From Parvularcula sp964484475 (GTDB lineage Bacteria > Pseudomonadota > Alphaproteobacteria > Caulobacterales > Parvularculaceae), in the NCBI GenBank assembly GCA_964484475.1, contig CAZAFU010000048.1, forward strand, positions 1-19,663: 19,663 bases of DNA, written 5' to 3'. A model generated the notes under the pieces. It was not told the DNA's origin. It saw only the letters and a program-made list of their open reading frames with translations, and did no database searches. Every line of letters begins with the position of its first letter. Position 1 is the first letter of the stretch. Below are positions 6,599-14,419 of this stretch, piece by piece. Made by a program: the position numbers and the translations under genes.

Positions 6599-7573
6599 TC
6601 AACTGCTTCTGACGCGTGCGACTTCCCGTGCCCTGGCCTTCTTGATCGAATGGCGCGCTGCCCGCTTGGCGAGGATATAGAAGGTGAAATAGCAAAGGCC
6701 CGCGCCGATCGAGAGCAGCCAGAGCGGCAGGTCGGCGAGCAGGAGGTCCAGCCTTTGCGGCGTGATGCCCATGAGCTGGGCGATGTTCGGTGCGTGGGTG
6801 TCGAGCCACAGGGCCCCGGCGCCCAGCGTGAGCAGGACCGACAGGATAGCGATCATGATCGCGCCGACGGTCACACCGATGTCCTCGCGCTCCTCGGCCT
6901 TGGCGATGATCATCTTCGACGGATCGCCGGTCAGTGCGTGGCTCGCGGCATAAAGGGCCGCCATGCGCCCCTCGATCTCCTCGGTGGTCAGGCTGCGGCC
7001 GCGATCGCGCCGTACGCTGTCGAAATCCACGAGGGGTGCGTGGGTCACTTCCCCCAAGGCGAGGATCTGGCCGTCGCATTCGTCCGCTGGCGCCACCTCG
7101 GAGGTGGGGATGACGAGCTCGGCATCGGTGGGCATCAGGAAGAGCGATTTCTCCGCCGCGCGCCGCCTGACGAGGCCGTCGAGCTTCATCAGCCGGCCAT
7201 CGACCCGGGCCCGGGTCCACCGCTCGAACGCCTCCGCCGCGCCCAACCGGTCACCTTCGTTGAGCTTCTTCAGGACGGTGGAACGCCTGAAATTCTCCGC
7301 CCCGATGTTGAAGATGAAGGACACCAGCGCGTCGTGCTCGTTCTGGTTGAGGGGTGTACGGACCGTTTCCCTGATCAGGGTCTCGATCGGCGCGACGTCC
7401 TTTGCGAGGAGGACATCGGCATCGCGCTGGCTGATCTTCTGCCCGCCGCTCATGGTGTGGTGGCCGTAGCCCACCACGTAGGTTCCGTCGTTGCGGCGGC
7501 CGTCGATACGCGGGTTCGAGGAAAAGCCCTCGAACGCCTTGATCAGATTGAGACCCGTATCGCCGGTCTGCAT
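6599..7573 (-). CDS. GH24 lysozyme-like protein with C-terminal membrane hairpin
   Basis: A 324-residue protein. Residues 5-148 form a phage-type (T4/R21-like) GH24 domain: LIKAFEGF with E15 as the catalytic acid, a GYGHH turn at 35-39, then LNQNEHDALVSFIFNIGAENFRRSTVLKKLN and a RRRAAEKSLF helix. The Thr that normally precedes IGYGH is Val (V33) here, with T31 two residues earlier, so full lysozyme activity is uncertain. There is no N-terminal signal peptide. Residues 234-257 and 281-303 are two transmembrane segments, followed by a strongly basic tail (KRAARHSIKKARAREVAR). I recall similar proteins in Caulobacterales. GGGGGTG precedes ATG 7573. It is the first gene of a three-gene minus operon. 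It is chromosomal with no phage genes beside it. Confidence 0.85.
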   Translation of the reverse strand: MQTGDTGLNLIKAFEGFSSNPRIDGRRNDGTYVVGYGHHTMSGGQKISQRDADVLLAKDVAPIETLIRETVRTPLNQNEHDALVSFIFNIGAENFRRSTVLKKLNEGDRLGAAEAFERWTRARVDGRLMKLDGLVRRRAAEKSLFLMPTDAELVIPTSEVAPADECDGQILALGEVTHAPLVDFDSVRRDRGRSLTTEEIEGRMAALYAASHALTGDPSKMIIAKAEEREDIGVTVGAIMIAILSVLLTLGAGALWLDTHAPNIAQLMGITPQRLDLLLADLPLWLLSIGAGLCYFTFYILAKRAARHSIKKARAREVARVRSS

Positions 7574-7593
7574 GTCACCCCCGCAACAGCTCC

Positions 7594-7641
7594 GCCCTTG
7601 CAGGGGCGGATGGTACCCTCTGTCTTCCTACCATGGGGTAC
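7594..7641 (-). other. Hairpin-forming leader of the GH24 operon
   Basis: The inferred leader contains inverted repeats ATGGTA (7610-7615) with TACCAT (7629-7634), and GTACCC (7613-7618) with GGGTAC (7636-7641). They share bases 7613-7615, so the two hairpins exclude each other. A third small hairpin, CCCT-TGC-AGGG, lies at 7595-7605. A regulatory switch is possible but unproven. Confidence 0.4.
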
Positions 7642-7647
7642 GGGTGA

Positions 7648-7676
7648 AGGATAGCGGATGCTTGACGTTCTGTTAA
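7648..7676 (-). promoter_or_regulatory. Candidate promoter of the GH24-DUF1489 operon
   Basis: On the minus strand, TTAACA (7676-7671) and TATCCT (7653-7648) are separated by 17 bases. This would start transcription near 7641 and give a leader of about 68 nt before ATG 7573. Assigned by eye from sigma-70-like consensus. Confidence 0.4.
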
Positions 7677-7732
7677 CCACTGGTCACCTTCACCTTCGTG
7701 GTACGCCTGTGGGGTCTTCGGCAGGAGGGCTG

Positions 7733-9133
7733 ATGATGGTGTCGATGTTCATCCGATATACGGGGCTTCTCCTGGTCCTCGCCGGGCTCCTCGGCCTGGT
7801 GGCCGGTGCCCAGTATGAAGGCAGGACCGCCAGCGTTCTCAGCCTCGACGGACCCGTGACCCCCACGGTCGTCAATTATCTCGAACGCGAGATCGCGAAT
7901 GCCGAGGTCCGGGGCGATGAGCTCGTGGTGCTGGAAATCGACACACCGGGCGGGCTCGTCACGTCGATGCAGGCGATCGTCCAGACCATCCTCGGCGCCG
8001 ACGTCCCCGTCGTCACCTATGTCGCCCCGCAGGGGGCCCGCTCTGCGAGCGCGGGTCTCTACATCATGTACGCCGCCCACGTGTCGGCCATGGCGCCCGC
8101 CACCAATACCGGTTCGGCGACACCGATCGAGCTCGGCGGATCGGGCGGTCGAAGCCCTTTCAGCAATGAGGGGGCCGGTGAGGAGGGCGAGGCCGACGAC
8201 ATTTCGAACGAAGCCTCCCTGCGCGGCAAGGTGATCGAGGATGCGGTCGCCTATATCAGGGGCCTCGCCAACCTTCGCGACCGGAATGCGGAGTGGGCGG
8301 AGAAGGCCGTCCGCCCCCCTTCCGCCTCGATCACGGCGGAGGAAGCGCTTGACCTCGGCGTCATCGACATCGTCGCGGCGGACAGGGACGAGCTTCTGGC
8401 GGCCCTCGATGGGCGCACGGTCACGGTGGCTTCGGGCGAGAAGGTCCTGAACACCGCGGGCGTCGAGCTGACGGTCACCCCGCCCTCGACCCTCGAGAGC
8501 ATTCTCGGCTTCTTCGCCGATCCCAACGTGGCCGCGATCCTCCTGTCGCTCGGGACCCTCGGCCTGACTGTCGAGCTTTGGAATCCCGGCTCGATCTTTC
8601 CGGGTGTCTTCGGCGTGATCTGCCTCCTGCTGGCCTTCTACAGCTTTCAGGTCCTGCCGGAGAACGGCCTCTTCCTCGCCGTTCTGGGGCTCGGCTTCCT
8701 GCTCTTGATCCTTGAGGCCTTCGTGACCACCGCGGGCCTTGCGGGAATAGCCGGCCTCGGTCTCATCGCGGTGGGCCTCTACTATCTCTTCCCCGAGCAG
8801 TTCCGTGTCAGCCTCCCCCTCATCATGGGCGTCGTCATCTCGATGGGGGTGATTCTCGGCTTCCTCCTCTGGGAGCTGGTCAAATCGCGGGCCCACGGGC
8901 CGCTGATCGGCAAGGAAGCCATCCGGGCCCGGGTGGGGCGGGTGGAAGAATGGTCCGGCGCCGAAGGCTGGGTCATCGTCGATGGCGAGCGCTGGCGCGC
9001 CCGCTCGAAACAGCCCCTCAATCCCGGCGACAGAATCAGAGTGGCGGAGGTCGACGGCCTCGTCCTCGTCGTGAAGAGAGCGACTGCTAAACAGGCGCTC
9101 CGTGTTCCCCTGACCCCAACGGAGACCCGTTAG
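7733..9133 (+). CDS. nfeD: NfeD family membrane-bound ClpP-class serine protease
   Basis: A 466-residue full-length NfeD. A signal peptide or anchor (about 6-26) is followed by a ClpP-like periplasmic protease domain (about 34-230). The catalytic Ser is S106 in ARSASAG and the Lys K166 in LRGKVIEDAVAYI, matching the Ser-Lys dyad of the archaeal 1510-N protease. Several membrane segments follow (about 262-380), then a C-terminal NfeD OB-fold (about 390-452). Such proteases cleave hydrophobic parts of partner membrane proteins, notably slipins. ATG 7733 is chosen because AGGAGG lies just upstream (7723-7728); ATG 7736 fits the ribosome site equally well. The slipin gene starts on the base after its stop, a classical nfeD-slipin operon. 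Confidence 0.94.
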   Translation: MMVSMFIRYTGLLLVLAGLLGLVAGAQYEGRTASVLSLDGPVTPTVVNYLEREIANAEVRGDELVVLEIDTPGGLVTSMQAIVQTILGADVPVVTYVAPQGARSASAGLYIMYAAHVSAMAPATNTGSATPIELGGSGGRSPFSNEGAGEEGEADDISNEASLRGKVIEDAVAYIRGLANLRDRNAEWAEKAVRPPSASITAEEALDLGVIDIVAADRDELLAALDGRTVTVASGEKVLNTAGVELTVTPPSTLESILGFFADPNVAAILLSLGTLGLTVELWNPGSIFPGVFGVICLLLAFYSFQVLPENGLFLAVLGLGFLLLILEAFVTTAGLAGIAGLGLIAVGLYYLFPEQFRVSLPLIMGVVISMGVILGFLLWELVKSRAHGPLIGKEAIRARVGRVEEWSGAEGWVIVDGERWRARSKQPLNPGDRIRVAEVDGLVLVVKRATAKQALRVPLTPTETR

Positions 9134-9889
9134 ATGGCATCCATCGCGTTTATCCTGCCCATCATCATCTTTGCGGTGATGGTGATCTCGGCGACCTTCA
9201 AGATCCTGAAGGAGTACGAGCGCGGCGTCGTCTTCACGCTGGGCAAGGTCGGCCGCAGGGCGGCAGGACCCGGTATCGTCATCCTCATTCCGGTGATCCA
9301 GACCATGCGCAGGATCGACATGCGCACGCTTGTCGCGGACGTTCCGCCCCAGGACGTCATCAGCCGTGACAACGTGTCGGTGAACGTCAATGCGGTGATC
9401 TACTACCGCGTGATCGACGCCGTGAGGGCCGTGGTCCAGGTGGAGAATTTCAAGGAAGCCACCAGCCAGCTCGCCCAGACCACCCTCCGCTCGGTCCTCG
9501 GCAAGCACGACCTCGACGAAATGCTGCAGGAGCGCGATCGTCTCAACAAGGACATCCAGTCGATCCTCGACGAGCAGACCGAGGCGTGGGGCATCAAGGT
9601 CGCGAATGTCGAGATCAAGCGCGTGGACGTCGCCGAGTCGATGATTCGGGCCATTGCCCGCCAGGCGGAGGCCGAGAGGGAGCGCCGGGCCAAGGTCATC
9701 CTTGCCGAGGGCGAGCAGCAGGCGGCCGCCAAGCTCTCCGAGGCCGCGCTTATCCTTGCAGGCCAGGACGGCGCCATGCAGCTGCGCTATCTCAACACCC
9801 TGCAGGAGATCGCCGGGGACGGGACGAACACGATCGTCTTCCCGTTCAGCGCGGAAGACATCTCCACCATGATGCGCGGCGGCCGTTAG
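9134..9889 (+). CDS. Slipin / SPFH (stomatin-prohibitin) family protein
   Basis: A 251-residue membrane scaffold of the slipin (stomatin-like) subgroup. An N-terminal hydrophobic segment (about 3-21) precedes the SPFH domain, with ILKEYERGVVFTLGKV, GPGIVILIPVIQTMRRIDMR and VPPQDVISRDNVSVNVNAVIYYRV. A helical Ala/Glu-rich coiled-coil segment (AIARQAEAERERRAKVILAEGEQQAA) drives oligomerisation, and the C-terminus ends in NTIVFPFSAEDI. These proteins form ring-like assemblies organising membrane microdomains, and are cleaved by the NfeD protease encoded immediately upstream without any spacer. It ends three bases from the stop of the converging ptsP, with no terminator visible. Confidence 0.95.
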   Translation: MASIAFILPIIIFAVMVISATFKILKEYERGVVFTLGKVGRRAAGPGIVILIPVIQTMRRIDMRTLVADVPPQDVISRDNVSVNVNAVIYYRVIDAVRAVVQVENFKEATSQLAQTTLRSVLGKHDLDEMLQERDRLNKDIQSILDEQTEAWGIKVANVEIKRVDVAESMIRAIARQAEAERERRAKVILAEGEQQAAAKLSEAALILAGQDGAMQLRYLNTLQEIAGDGTNTIVFPFSAEDISTMMRGGR

Positions 9890-9892
9890 GGA

Positions 9893-12172
9893 TCAGAGAA
9901 CCTTCAGGACCGGGATCTTCAGTTCATTCGCGAGGTCACGGACCCGCTCGCGAAGGCTCTGTTCCCCCCTCGGCTCGGCCAGGAGCCGGTCGATCCGTTC
10001 TGTAAGCGCCTTGCGGTCCACGCCCCTTATCATCTCCTTCAGGGGGAGGACCGAACTTGCGGGCACCGAGATCCGCTCGAAACCCAAGGCCACGAGGACC
10101 AGTGCCATGAGAGGATCGGTGGCCTGTTCCCCGCAATAGCCGACGGGAGTGTCGACAGCCTCCGCTTCCCTGACGATGTGCCGGAGGAAGCTGACGAAGG
10201 GTACACTGAGATAGTCGTACCTCGCGGACACCATCTCGCTTTCCCGGTCGGCGGCGAAGAAGAACTGCGCCAGGTCGTTTCCGCCTACAGACAGGAAATC
10301 CGCCTGTTCGGCCACCTCCCTGACACCCCACGCGGCAGCCGGGATCTCGACCATGGCGCCGAGCTCGAAGGTCTCGGGCATGGCCTCACCGATCTTCTGG
10401 CAGCGCTCGAACTCCTTGTCGATGATCGCTCTTGCCCTTGCGAACTCCCGCGCTTCCGTCACGAGCGGCAGGAGAACGCTGAGCGGACGGCCGTTCGCGG
10501 CGTTGATGAGGGCACGGATCTGGATCCGCAGGAGACCTTCCCGGTCGATGGCGAGGCGCAAGCCTCTCCAGCCCATGGCCGGGTTGGCTTCGACGGGCCC
10601 GTGCATGTATCCCGCCCGCTTGTCCGATCCCAGATCGGCGGTCCTGAAGACGATCCGCGCGCCATTCGCGGCGTCGAAGACTTCCTTGTAGGTTTTCGTC
10701 TGCTCGGTCGCGCTCGGCAGCGTGTGGCCGACGAGGAACTGGAGTTCGGTCCTGAAAAGGCCGACGCCCGACGCACCGACCTCTGCAATCATCGGAATGT
10801 CCATGGGAAGGCCGGCATTCATCTCGATGCTGACGAGAACACCGTCGCGGGTTCTGGCCGGTTCGTCCTTGGAGCGGGCAAACCGCTCGAGTTCCTCCGA
10901 GCGGACCCGCGCCTTCTCCTCGAAGGTCTCGATCGCCTCGCTCGTGGGCCTGAGGAACGTATCGCCGGTGCTGCCGTCGAGCAGGATCTCGTCGCCCTCT
11001 TCCGCACGGTCGATGATATCGTAGAGGCCGCCGACCATCGGGACGCGCAGTGACCGCGCGACGATCGCCGCATGGCTGTTGGAGGAAGCCTCCCCCAGAA
11101 CCAGGCCCGCGAGCTTGTGGCGGTCGAGTTCGAGGAGTTCCGCAGGCCCGAGTGTTTCGGCGAGGACGATCGCATTGTCCGGCAGGCGATGGGAAAGGTC
11201 CTCCCCGCGCAGCATACGGAGGAGACGTCGCGAGAGATCGTCGAGGTCGTGGAGCCGTTCCCGCAGATAGGGGTCGGAGGCCGCCCGCATCTGGCTGCGG
11301 TTCTCCGTCTGCACCTGCTCCACCGCGGCCTCGGCGTTGAGGCCGGCCATGATCTTCTCTTCGAGTCGCTTCGCCCATCCCCGGTCGTAGGCGAACAGTC
11401 TGTAGACCTCTAGAACCTCGCGGCTTATATGGGTCAGCGCGCGGTCCTTTGCCATCATGTCGTCGACAGACTTCTGGAGGCCCGCCAGTGCCTCGAGAAG
11501 GCGCTTGCGCTCGGCGGCGAGGTCCGCGGCGAAGATGTCCCGCTTCCCCCGCTTCGGCGTGAGAAGATAGGCCGTCCCATGGGCGAGCCCCGGCACTATG
11601 GCGGTTCCCGTGACGTATTCGGGACCGTGGATCAGCTCCTCGACCTCCGCGACTTCGCGCTCGGTCAGGAACTTCTCCGAGGAAATGATCTCGGCCAGGA
11701 CGGTCGCGACCATCTGCGAGGCTTCGATCTCCTCCTCCGCATAGGCTCTGGTCGTCGTGTTCTGTATCGTCAGAACACCGATGACCTTGCCTGACCGGAT
11801 GATCGGGACACCGAGGAACGCGTTGAGCTGGTCTTCCCCCGTCTCGGGCCGGTACGAGAAGTCGGGGTGCTGGCCCGCCCTTCTGAGATTGATGGGCCGT
11901 CCGGTCCTTGCAACCAGCCCGACGAGGCCCTCGTTCCAGGAGAGCCGGGTCTGGTGGACGGCTTCGCGGTTGAGGCCCTGGGTCGCGAACAGCTCCAGCA
12001 TGTCGTCCGACCGACGGACATAGATGGAGCAGACATCCGCCACCATGTTCCGCGCGATCGCAGCCGTCAGGTGATCCAGACGCGTCTGTGCATCCGACTC
12101 TTCGGCCATCACCTCGCGAAGCTGCCTGAGCAGTACGCGCGGGGTCGGCGCCATGCGGGGCGGAAGGTTCAT
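9893..12172 (-). CDS. ptsP: Phosphoenolpyruvate-protein phosphotransferase, nitrogen PTS enzyme I (EI-Ntr)
   Basis: A 759-residue EI-Ntr that transfers phosphate from PEP to NPr in the regulatory nitrogen PTS. Domain order: N-terminal GAF (about 26-165; it binds glutamine/2-oxoglutarate-type signals in studied homologues), HPr-binding helices with the PEP-utilising N-domain (about 185-325), the phosphohistidine swivel with H367 in SSNSHAAIVAR, and the TIM-barrel PEP-binding domain (about 440-730). The barrel shows GLFRTE, NPAMGWRGLR, MVEIPAAA, SVGGNDLAQF and the active-site C680 in GYCGEQATDP. All key residues are present. The swivel motif SSNSH differs slightly from the common (G)xTSH, and GGNDL replaces GTNDL. 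The ATG has no strong ribosome site. It starts nine bases after lysC, in the same operon. Confidence 0.95.
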   Translation of the reverse strand: MNLPPRMAPTPRVLLRQLREVMAEESDAQTRLDHLTAAIARNMVADVCSIYVRRSDDMLELFATQGLNREAVHQTRLSWNEGLVGLVARTGRPINLRRAGQHPDFSYRPETGEDQLNAFLGVPIIRSGKVIGVLTIQNTTTRAYAEEEIEASQMVATVLAEIISSEKFLTEREVAEVEELIHGPEYVTGTAIVPGLAHGTAYLLTPKRGKRDIFAADLAAERKRLLEALAGLQKSVDDMMAKDRALTHISREVLEVYRLFAYDRGWAKRLEEKIMAGLNAEAAVEQVQTENRSQMRAASDPYLRERLHDLDDLSRRLLRMLRGEDLSHRLPDNAIVLAETLGPAELLELDRHKLAGLVLGEASSNSHAAIVARSLRVPMVGGLYDIIDRAEEGDEILLDGSTGDTFLRPTSEAIETFEEKARVRSEELERFARSKDEPARTRDGVLVSIEMNAGLPMDIPMIAEVGASGVGLFRTELQFLVGHTLPSATEQTKTYKEVFDAANGARIVFRTADLGSDKRAGYMHGPVEANPAMGWRGLRLAIDREGLLRIQIRALINAANGRPLSVLLPLVTEAREFARARAIIDKEFERCQKIGEAMPETFELGAMVEIPAAAWGVREVAEQADFLSVGGNDLAQFFFAADRESEMVSARYDYLSVPFVSFLRHIVREAEAVDTPVGYCGEQATDPLMALVLVALGFERISVPASSVLPLKEMIRGVDRKALTERIDRLLAEPRGEQSLRERVRDLANELKIPVLKVL

Positions 12173-12181
12173 GGGATGAGG

Positions 12182-13468
12182 TTAGGCCGCCGCATCTGAG
12201 AGCCCAAACGCTTCGTGTAGCGCCCGGACGGCAAGCTCGGTGTAATCGGCGGCGATGAGGACCGAGATCTTGATCTCGGAGGTCGAGATGTTCTCGATGT
12301 TGATCTGCTTCTCGGCGAGGATCTCGAACATCTTCGCCGCGACACCGGCATGGCTCTTCATGCCGATCCCGATGACCGAGACCTTCGCGACGTTCTGGTT
12401 GGCCACGAGGCTGTCATAACCGAGCTGCGCCTTTGCCAGGGTCAGGCGTTCCATCGCGCGGGAGAGATCCTTCTCCGACAGGGTGAAGGACATGTTCGCT
12501 TCCTCGCCTGCCCGCGCGGGGCTCTGCACGATCATGTCGATGTTCACGCCCTCCTCGGCGAGAAGACGGAAGATGAGGGCCGAGCGGCCCGGCTTGTCAG
12601 GAACGCCAAGAAGGCTGATCTTGGCCTCGCCCACCGATGGGACGACGGCGGTGACGACTTCCTGTTCCATGATCTTGTCCTCTTCGGTGATGAGCGTGCC
12701 CTCGTCGGTCTCCTCCGGCTCGAGCAGCGAGGAGAGAACCCTGACCGGTACCCGGTAGGCCATGGCAAGGCCCACGGAGCGGGTCTGCAACACCTTCGCG
12801 CCGACCGACGCCATTTCCAGCATCTCTTCATAGGCGAGGATCGGCCGGCGTCGCGCGGTCGCGACGATCCGTGGGTCGGTGGTGTAGACGCCGTCGACGT
12901 CGGTGTAGATGTCGCAGCGCGCTGCCCCGAGGGCGGCGGCGAGCGCCACGGCCGTGGTGTCCGACCCGCCCCGGCCCAGGGTCGAGACGCGGTCCGATGC
13001 GGTCTTGCCCTGGAACCCCGCGACCACGGCCACCTCGCCTGCGTCAAGGGCTTCCATCAGCCTTTCCTGGGGAATGTGGGTGATGCGGGCCGCACCGTGG
13101 CTGTCGTCGGTGGTGAGCCCCATCTGCCAACCCTGGAAACTGCGGGCGGGAATGCCGAGGCTCTTGAGGTGGAGCGCCAGAAGGCCCGCAGTCACCTGTT
13201 CACCGCTGGCAACGACCGCATCATAGTCGGGATCGCGACTGACATCGCCCTGGCCCAGGTCCTCCGTCAGATGCACGAGCCGGTTGGTTTCGCCGGCCAT
13301 GGCGGAGACGGTCACGCACACCTTCAAGCCCCTGACGATAGCGGCCCGGACATGACGCGCGACACGCTTGATGCGCTCGGAATCACCGACGGACGTCCCG
13401 CCGAACTTCATCACGATCACATCGTCCCGCCGCGGTGCGAGTTCGAGAGGCGCGGGGTTCAGGGACAC
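12182..13468 (-). CDS. lysC: Aspartate kinase
   Basis: A 428-residue monofunctional aspartokinase, the first step to lysine, threonine, methionine and diaminopimelate. The kinase domain has KFGGTSV at 21-27, the SGEQVTAGLLAL segment and GRGGSDTTAVALAAAL with IYTDVDGVYTTDPR. Two C-terminal ACT domains (about 280-428), seen in LLGVPDKPGRSALIFRLL and IGIGMKSHAGVAAKMFEIL, provide feedback control, probably by lysine and/or threonine. GTG at 13468 is preferred over the further upstream in-frame ATG at 13567 because GGAGGAGA sits just ahead of it and the upstream stretch overlaps the epimerase-like gene. It lies between that gene (43 bases upstream) and ptsP (nine bases downstream). Confidence 0.96.
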   Translation of the reverse strand: MSLNPAPLELAPRRDDVIVMKFGGTSVGDSERIKRVARHVRAAIVRGLKVCVTVSAMAGETNRLVHLTEDLGQGDVSRDPDYDAVVASGEQVTAGLLALHLKSLGIPARSFQGWQMGLTTDDSHGAARITHIPQERLMEALDAGEVAVVAGFQGKTASDRVSTLGRGGSDTTAVALAAALGAARCDIYTDVDGVYTTDPRIVATARRRPILAYEEMLEMASVGAKVLQTRSVGLAMAYRVPVRVLSSLLEPEETDEGTLITEEDKIMEQEVVTAVVPSVGEAKISLLGVPDKPGRSALIFRLLAEEGVNIDMIVQSPARAGEEANMSFTLSEKDLSRAMERLTLAKAQLGYDSLVANQNVAKVSVIGIGMKSHAGVAAKMFEILAEKQINIENISTSEIKISVLIAADYTELAVRALHEAFGLSDAAA

Positions 13469-13511
13469 GTCTCTCCTCCAGGGTCGGGACAGGGCAGGCC
13501 AGCGCTGGAAG

Positions 13512-14348
13512 CTACCCCCCGGCGCGTCCGCGGGCAAGCTGTCGCGCCAACCTTCGAAGACCCTCATCCAGCCCGACCGATGGCTGGAAATCGGGGAGGA
13601 GGGGCGCCCTCGCCCGCTTGTCCTCCTCGAAAAGCTTCAGCTGGCGGGTGGTGAGCGGTAGCCTGAGGCCCATTCTCTCCGCGATGCCCGCGGCGGCCAG
13701 TGCGGGAGACAGGGGCAGAGGCAGGACCGCTCCCCCGCGCCTCCCCGCCGCCGCGAGAATCCGACGGAAAAGCTCGCGCATCGTCGCTTCCTCGGGGCCG
13801 CCGAGGGCGTGGAGCCCGCTCGATGCGGGGCCTTCGAGGGCCACCCTGACCGCCTCGGCCACGTCGTCGATATGGACCGGCTGCTGCATCGCCCGGCCCG
13901 ATCCGGGACAGACGAGAAAGCCCGACCGTCTGGCGAAGGTCATCAGGCGCGAGAGATTGCCGTCTTCCGGGCTGCCATAGATCATCGTCGGCCGGAGGAT
14001 CCGGCAGTCCCCTGCCCTCGCCTCGGCCGCCCTCAGGGCTTGGTAGACCGGGCTCTGGTGGTCGATCGCAACATTGTTCGAGGAAAATAGGACAAACCTA
14101 TCGATACCCGCCTCCCGAAGAGGCGCGATCGCAGGCTGCGATACGGTCAGGATCGGGGTCAGGATCGCCGCATCGTGCCCATGGGCTACTCTTTCGATGC
14201 CCGCGCGGTCATCGAGATCGAGCTGGACCAGCCCGCTTTGCTCCCGGGGTTGGCGGGCCGTACCGGTGACCTCGTGGCCACGCTCCGCCAGGCGGCGGGC
14301 GATGGCGTTGCCGAGCGGGCGGGCTGCACCGACGAGAAGAACCCTCAC
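13512..14348 (-). CDS. NAD(P)-binding epimerase/dehydratase-like protein (atypical SDR)
   Basis: A 278-residue Rossmann-fold protein. It opens MRVLLVGAARPLGNAIARRL, a variant dinucleotide loop in which the middle Gly is Arg. SDR landmarks follow: FVLFSSNNVA, RILRPTMIYGS and PVHIDDVAEAV. The catalytic YxxxK is replaced by Y102xxxR106, so it may bind NAD(P) and a ligand without classic catalysis, as in NmrA- or NDUFA9-like atypical SDRs. The substrate is unknown. GTG 14348 is chosen because GGCAGG is well spaced ahead of it; GTG 14354, two codons earlier, is possible. It is divergent from ubiG and upstream of lysC. A ubiquinone or respiratory link (UbiG next door, NDUFA9 resemblance) is conjecture. 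Confidence 0.85.
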   Translation of the reverse strand: MRVLLVGAARPLGNAIARRLAERGHEVTGTARQPREQSGLVQLDLDDRAGIERVAHGHDAAILTPILTVSQPAIAPLREAGIDRFVLFSSNNVAIDHQSPVYQALRAAEARAGDCRILRPTMIYGSPEDGNLSRLMTFARRSGFLVCPGSGRAMQQPVHIDDVAEAVRVALEGPASSGLHALGGPEEATMRELFRRILAAAGRRGGAVLPLPLSPALAAAGIAERMGLRLPLTTRQLKLFEEDKRARAPLLPDFQPSVGLDEGLRRLARQLARGRAGG

Positions 14349-14363
14349 AGGCACCCTGCCGCG

Positions 14364-14392
14364 TTGAGAAATCCCGCAGCGTCACTTAGCTC
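14364..14392 (+). promoter_or_regulatory. Candidate ubiG promoter
   Basis: TTGAGA (14364-14369) and TAGCTC (14387-14392) are 17 bases apart, placing a start near 14399 and a leader of about 20 nt before ATG 14420. The -10 element is poor; assigned by eye. Confidence 0.25.
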
Positions 14393-14419
14393 TTTGCGGA
14401 ACCCGGAGACAGCCAGCCC

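Noticed and set aside
6599..7573. Prophage remnant suggested by a phage-type lysozyme
   Set aside because: No other phage genes, integrase, tRNA or attachment-like repeats nearby; membrane-anchored GH24 proteins occur as chromosomal genes in related bacteria.
6467..7654. Plus-strand frame opposite the GH24-DUF1489 operon
   Set aside because: It spans two genes well supported on the minus strand and resembles no family.
7662..7690. nfeD promoter with -35 TTGACG
   Set aside because: The -35 is good, but no acceptable -10 is found at 16-18 bases downstream.
7673..9508. 611-codon minus-strand frame across nfeD and the slipin gene
   Set aside because: Low-complexity, His/Asp/Glu-rich translation typical of an antisense shadow in GC-rich DNA; nfeD and slipin on the plus strand are unmistakable.
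10178..11053. Plus-strand open frame opposite ptsP
   Set aside because: Shadow of the ptsP coding frame; no plausible start context or family.
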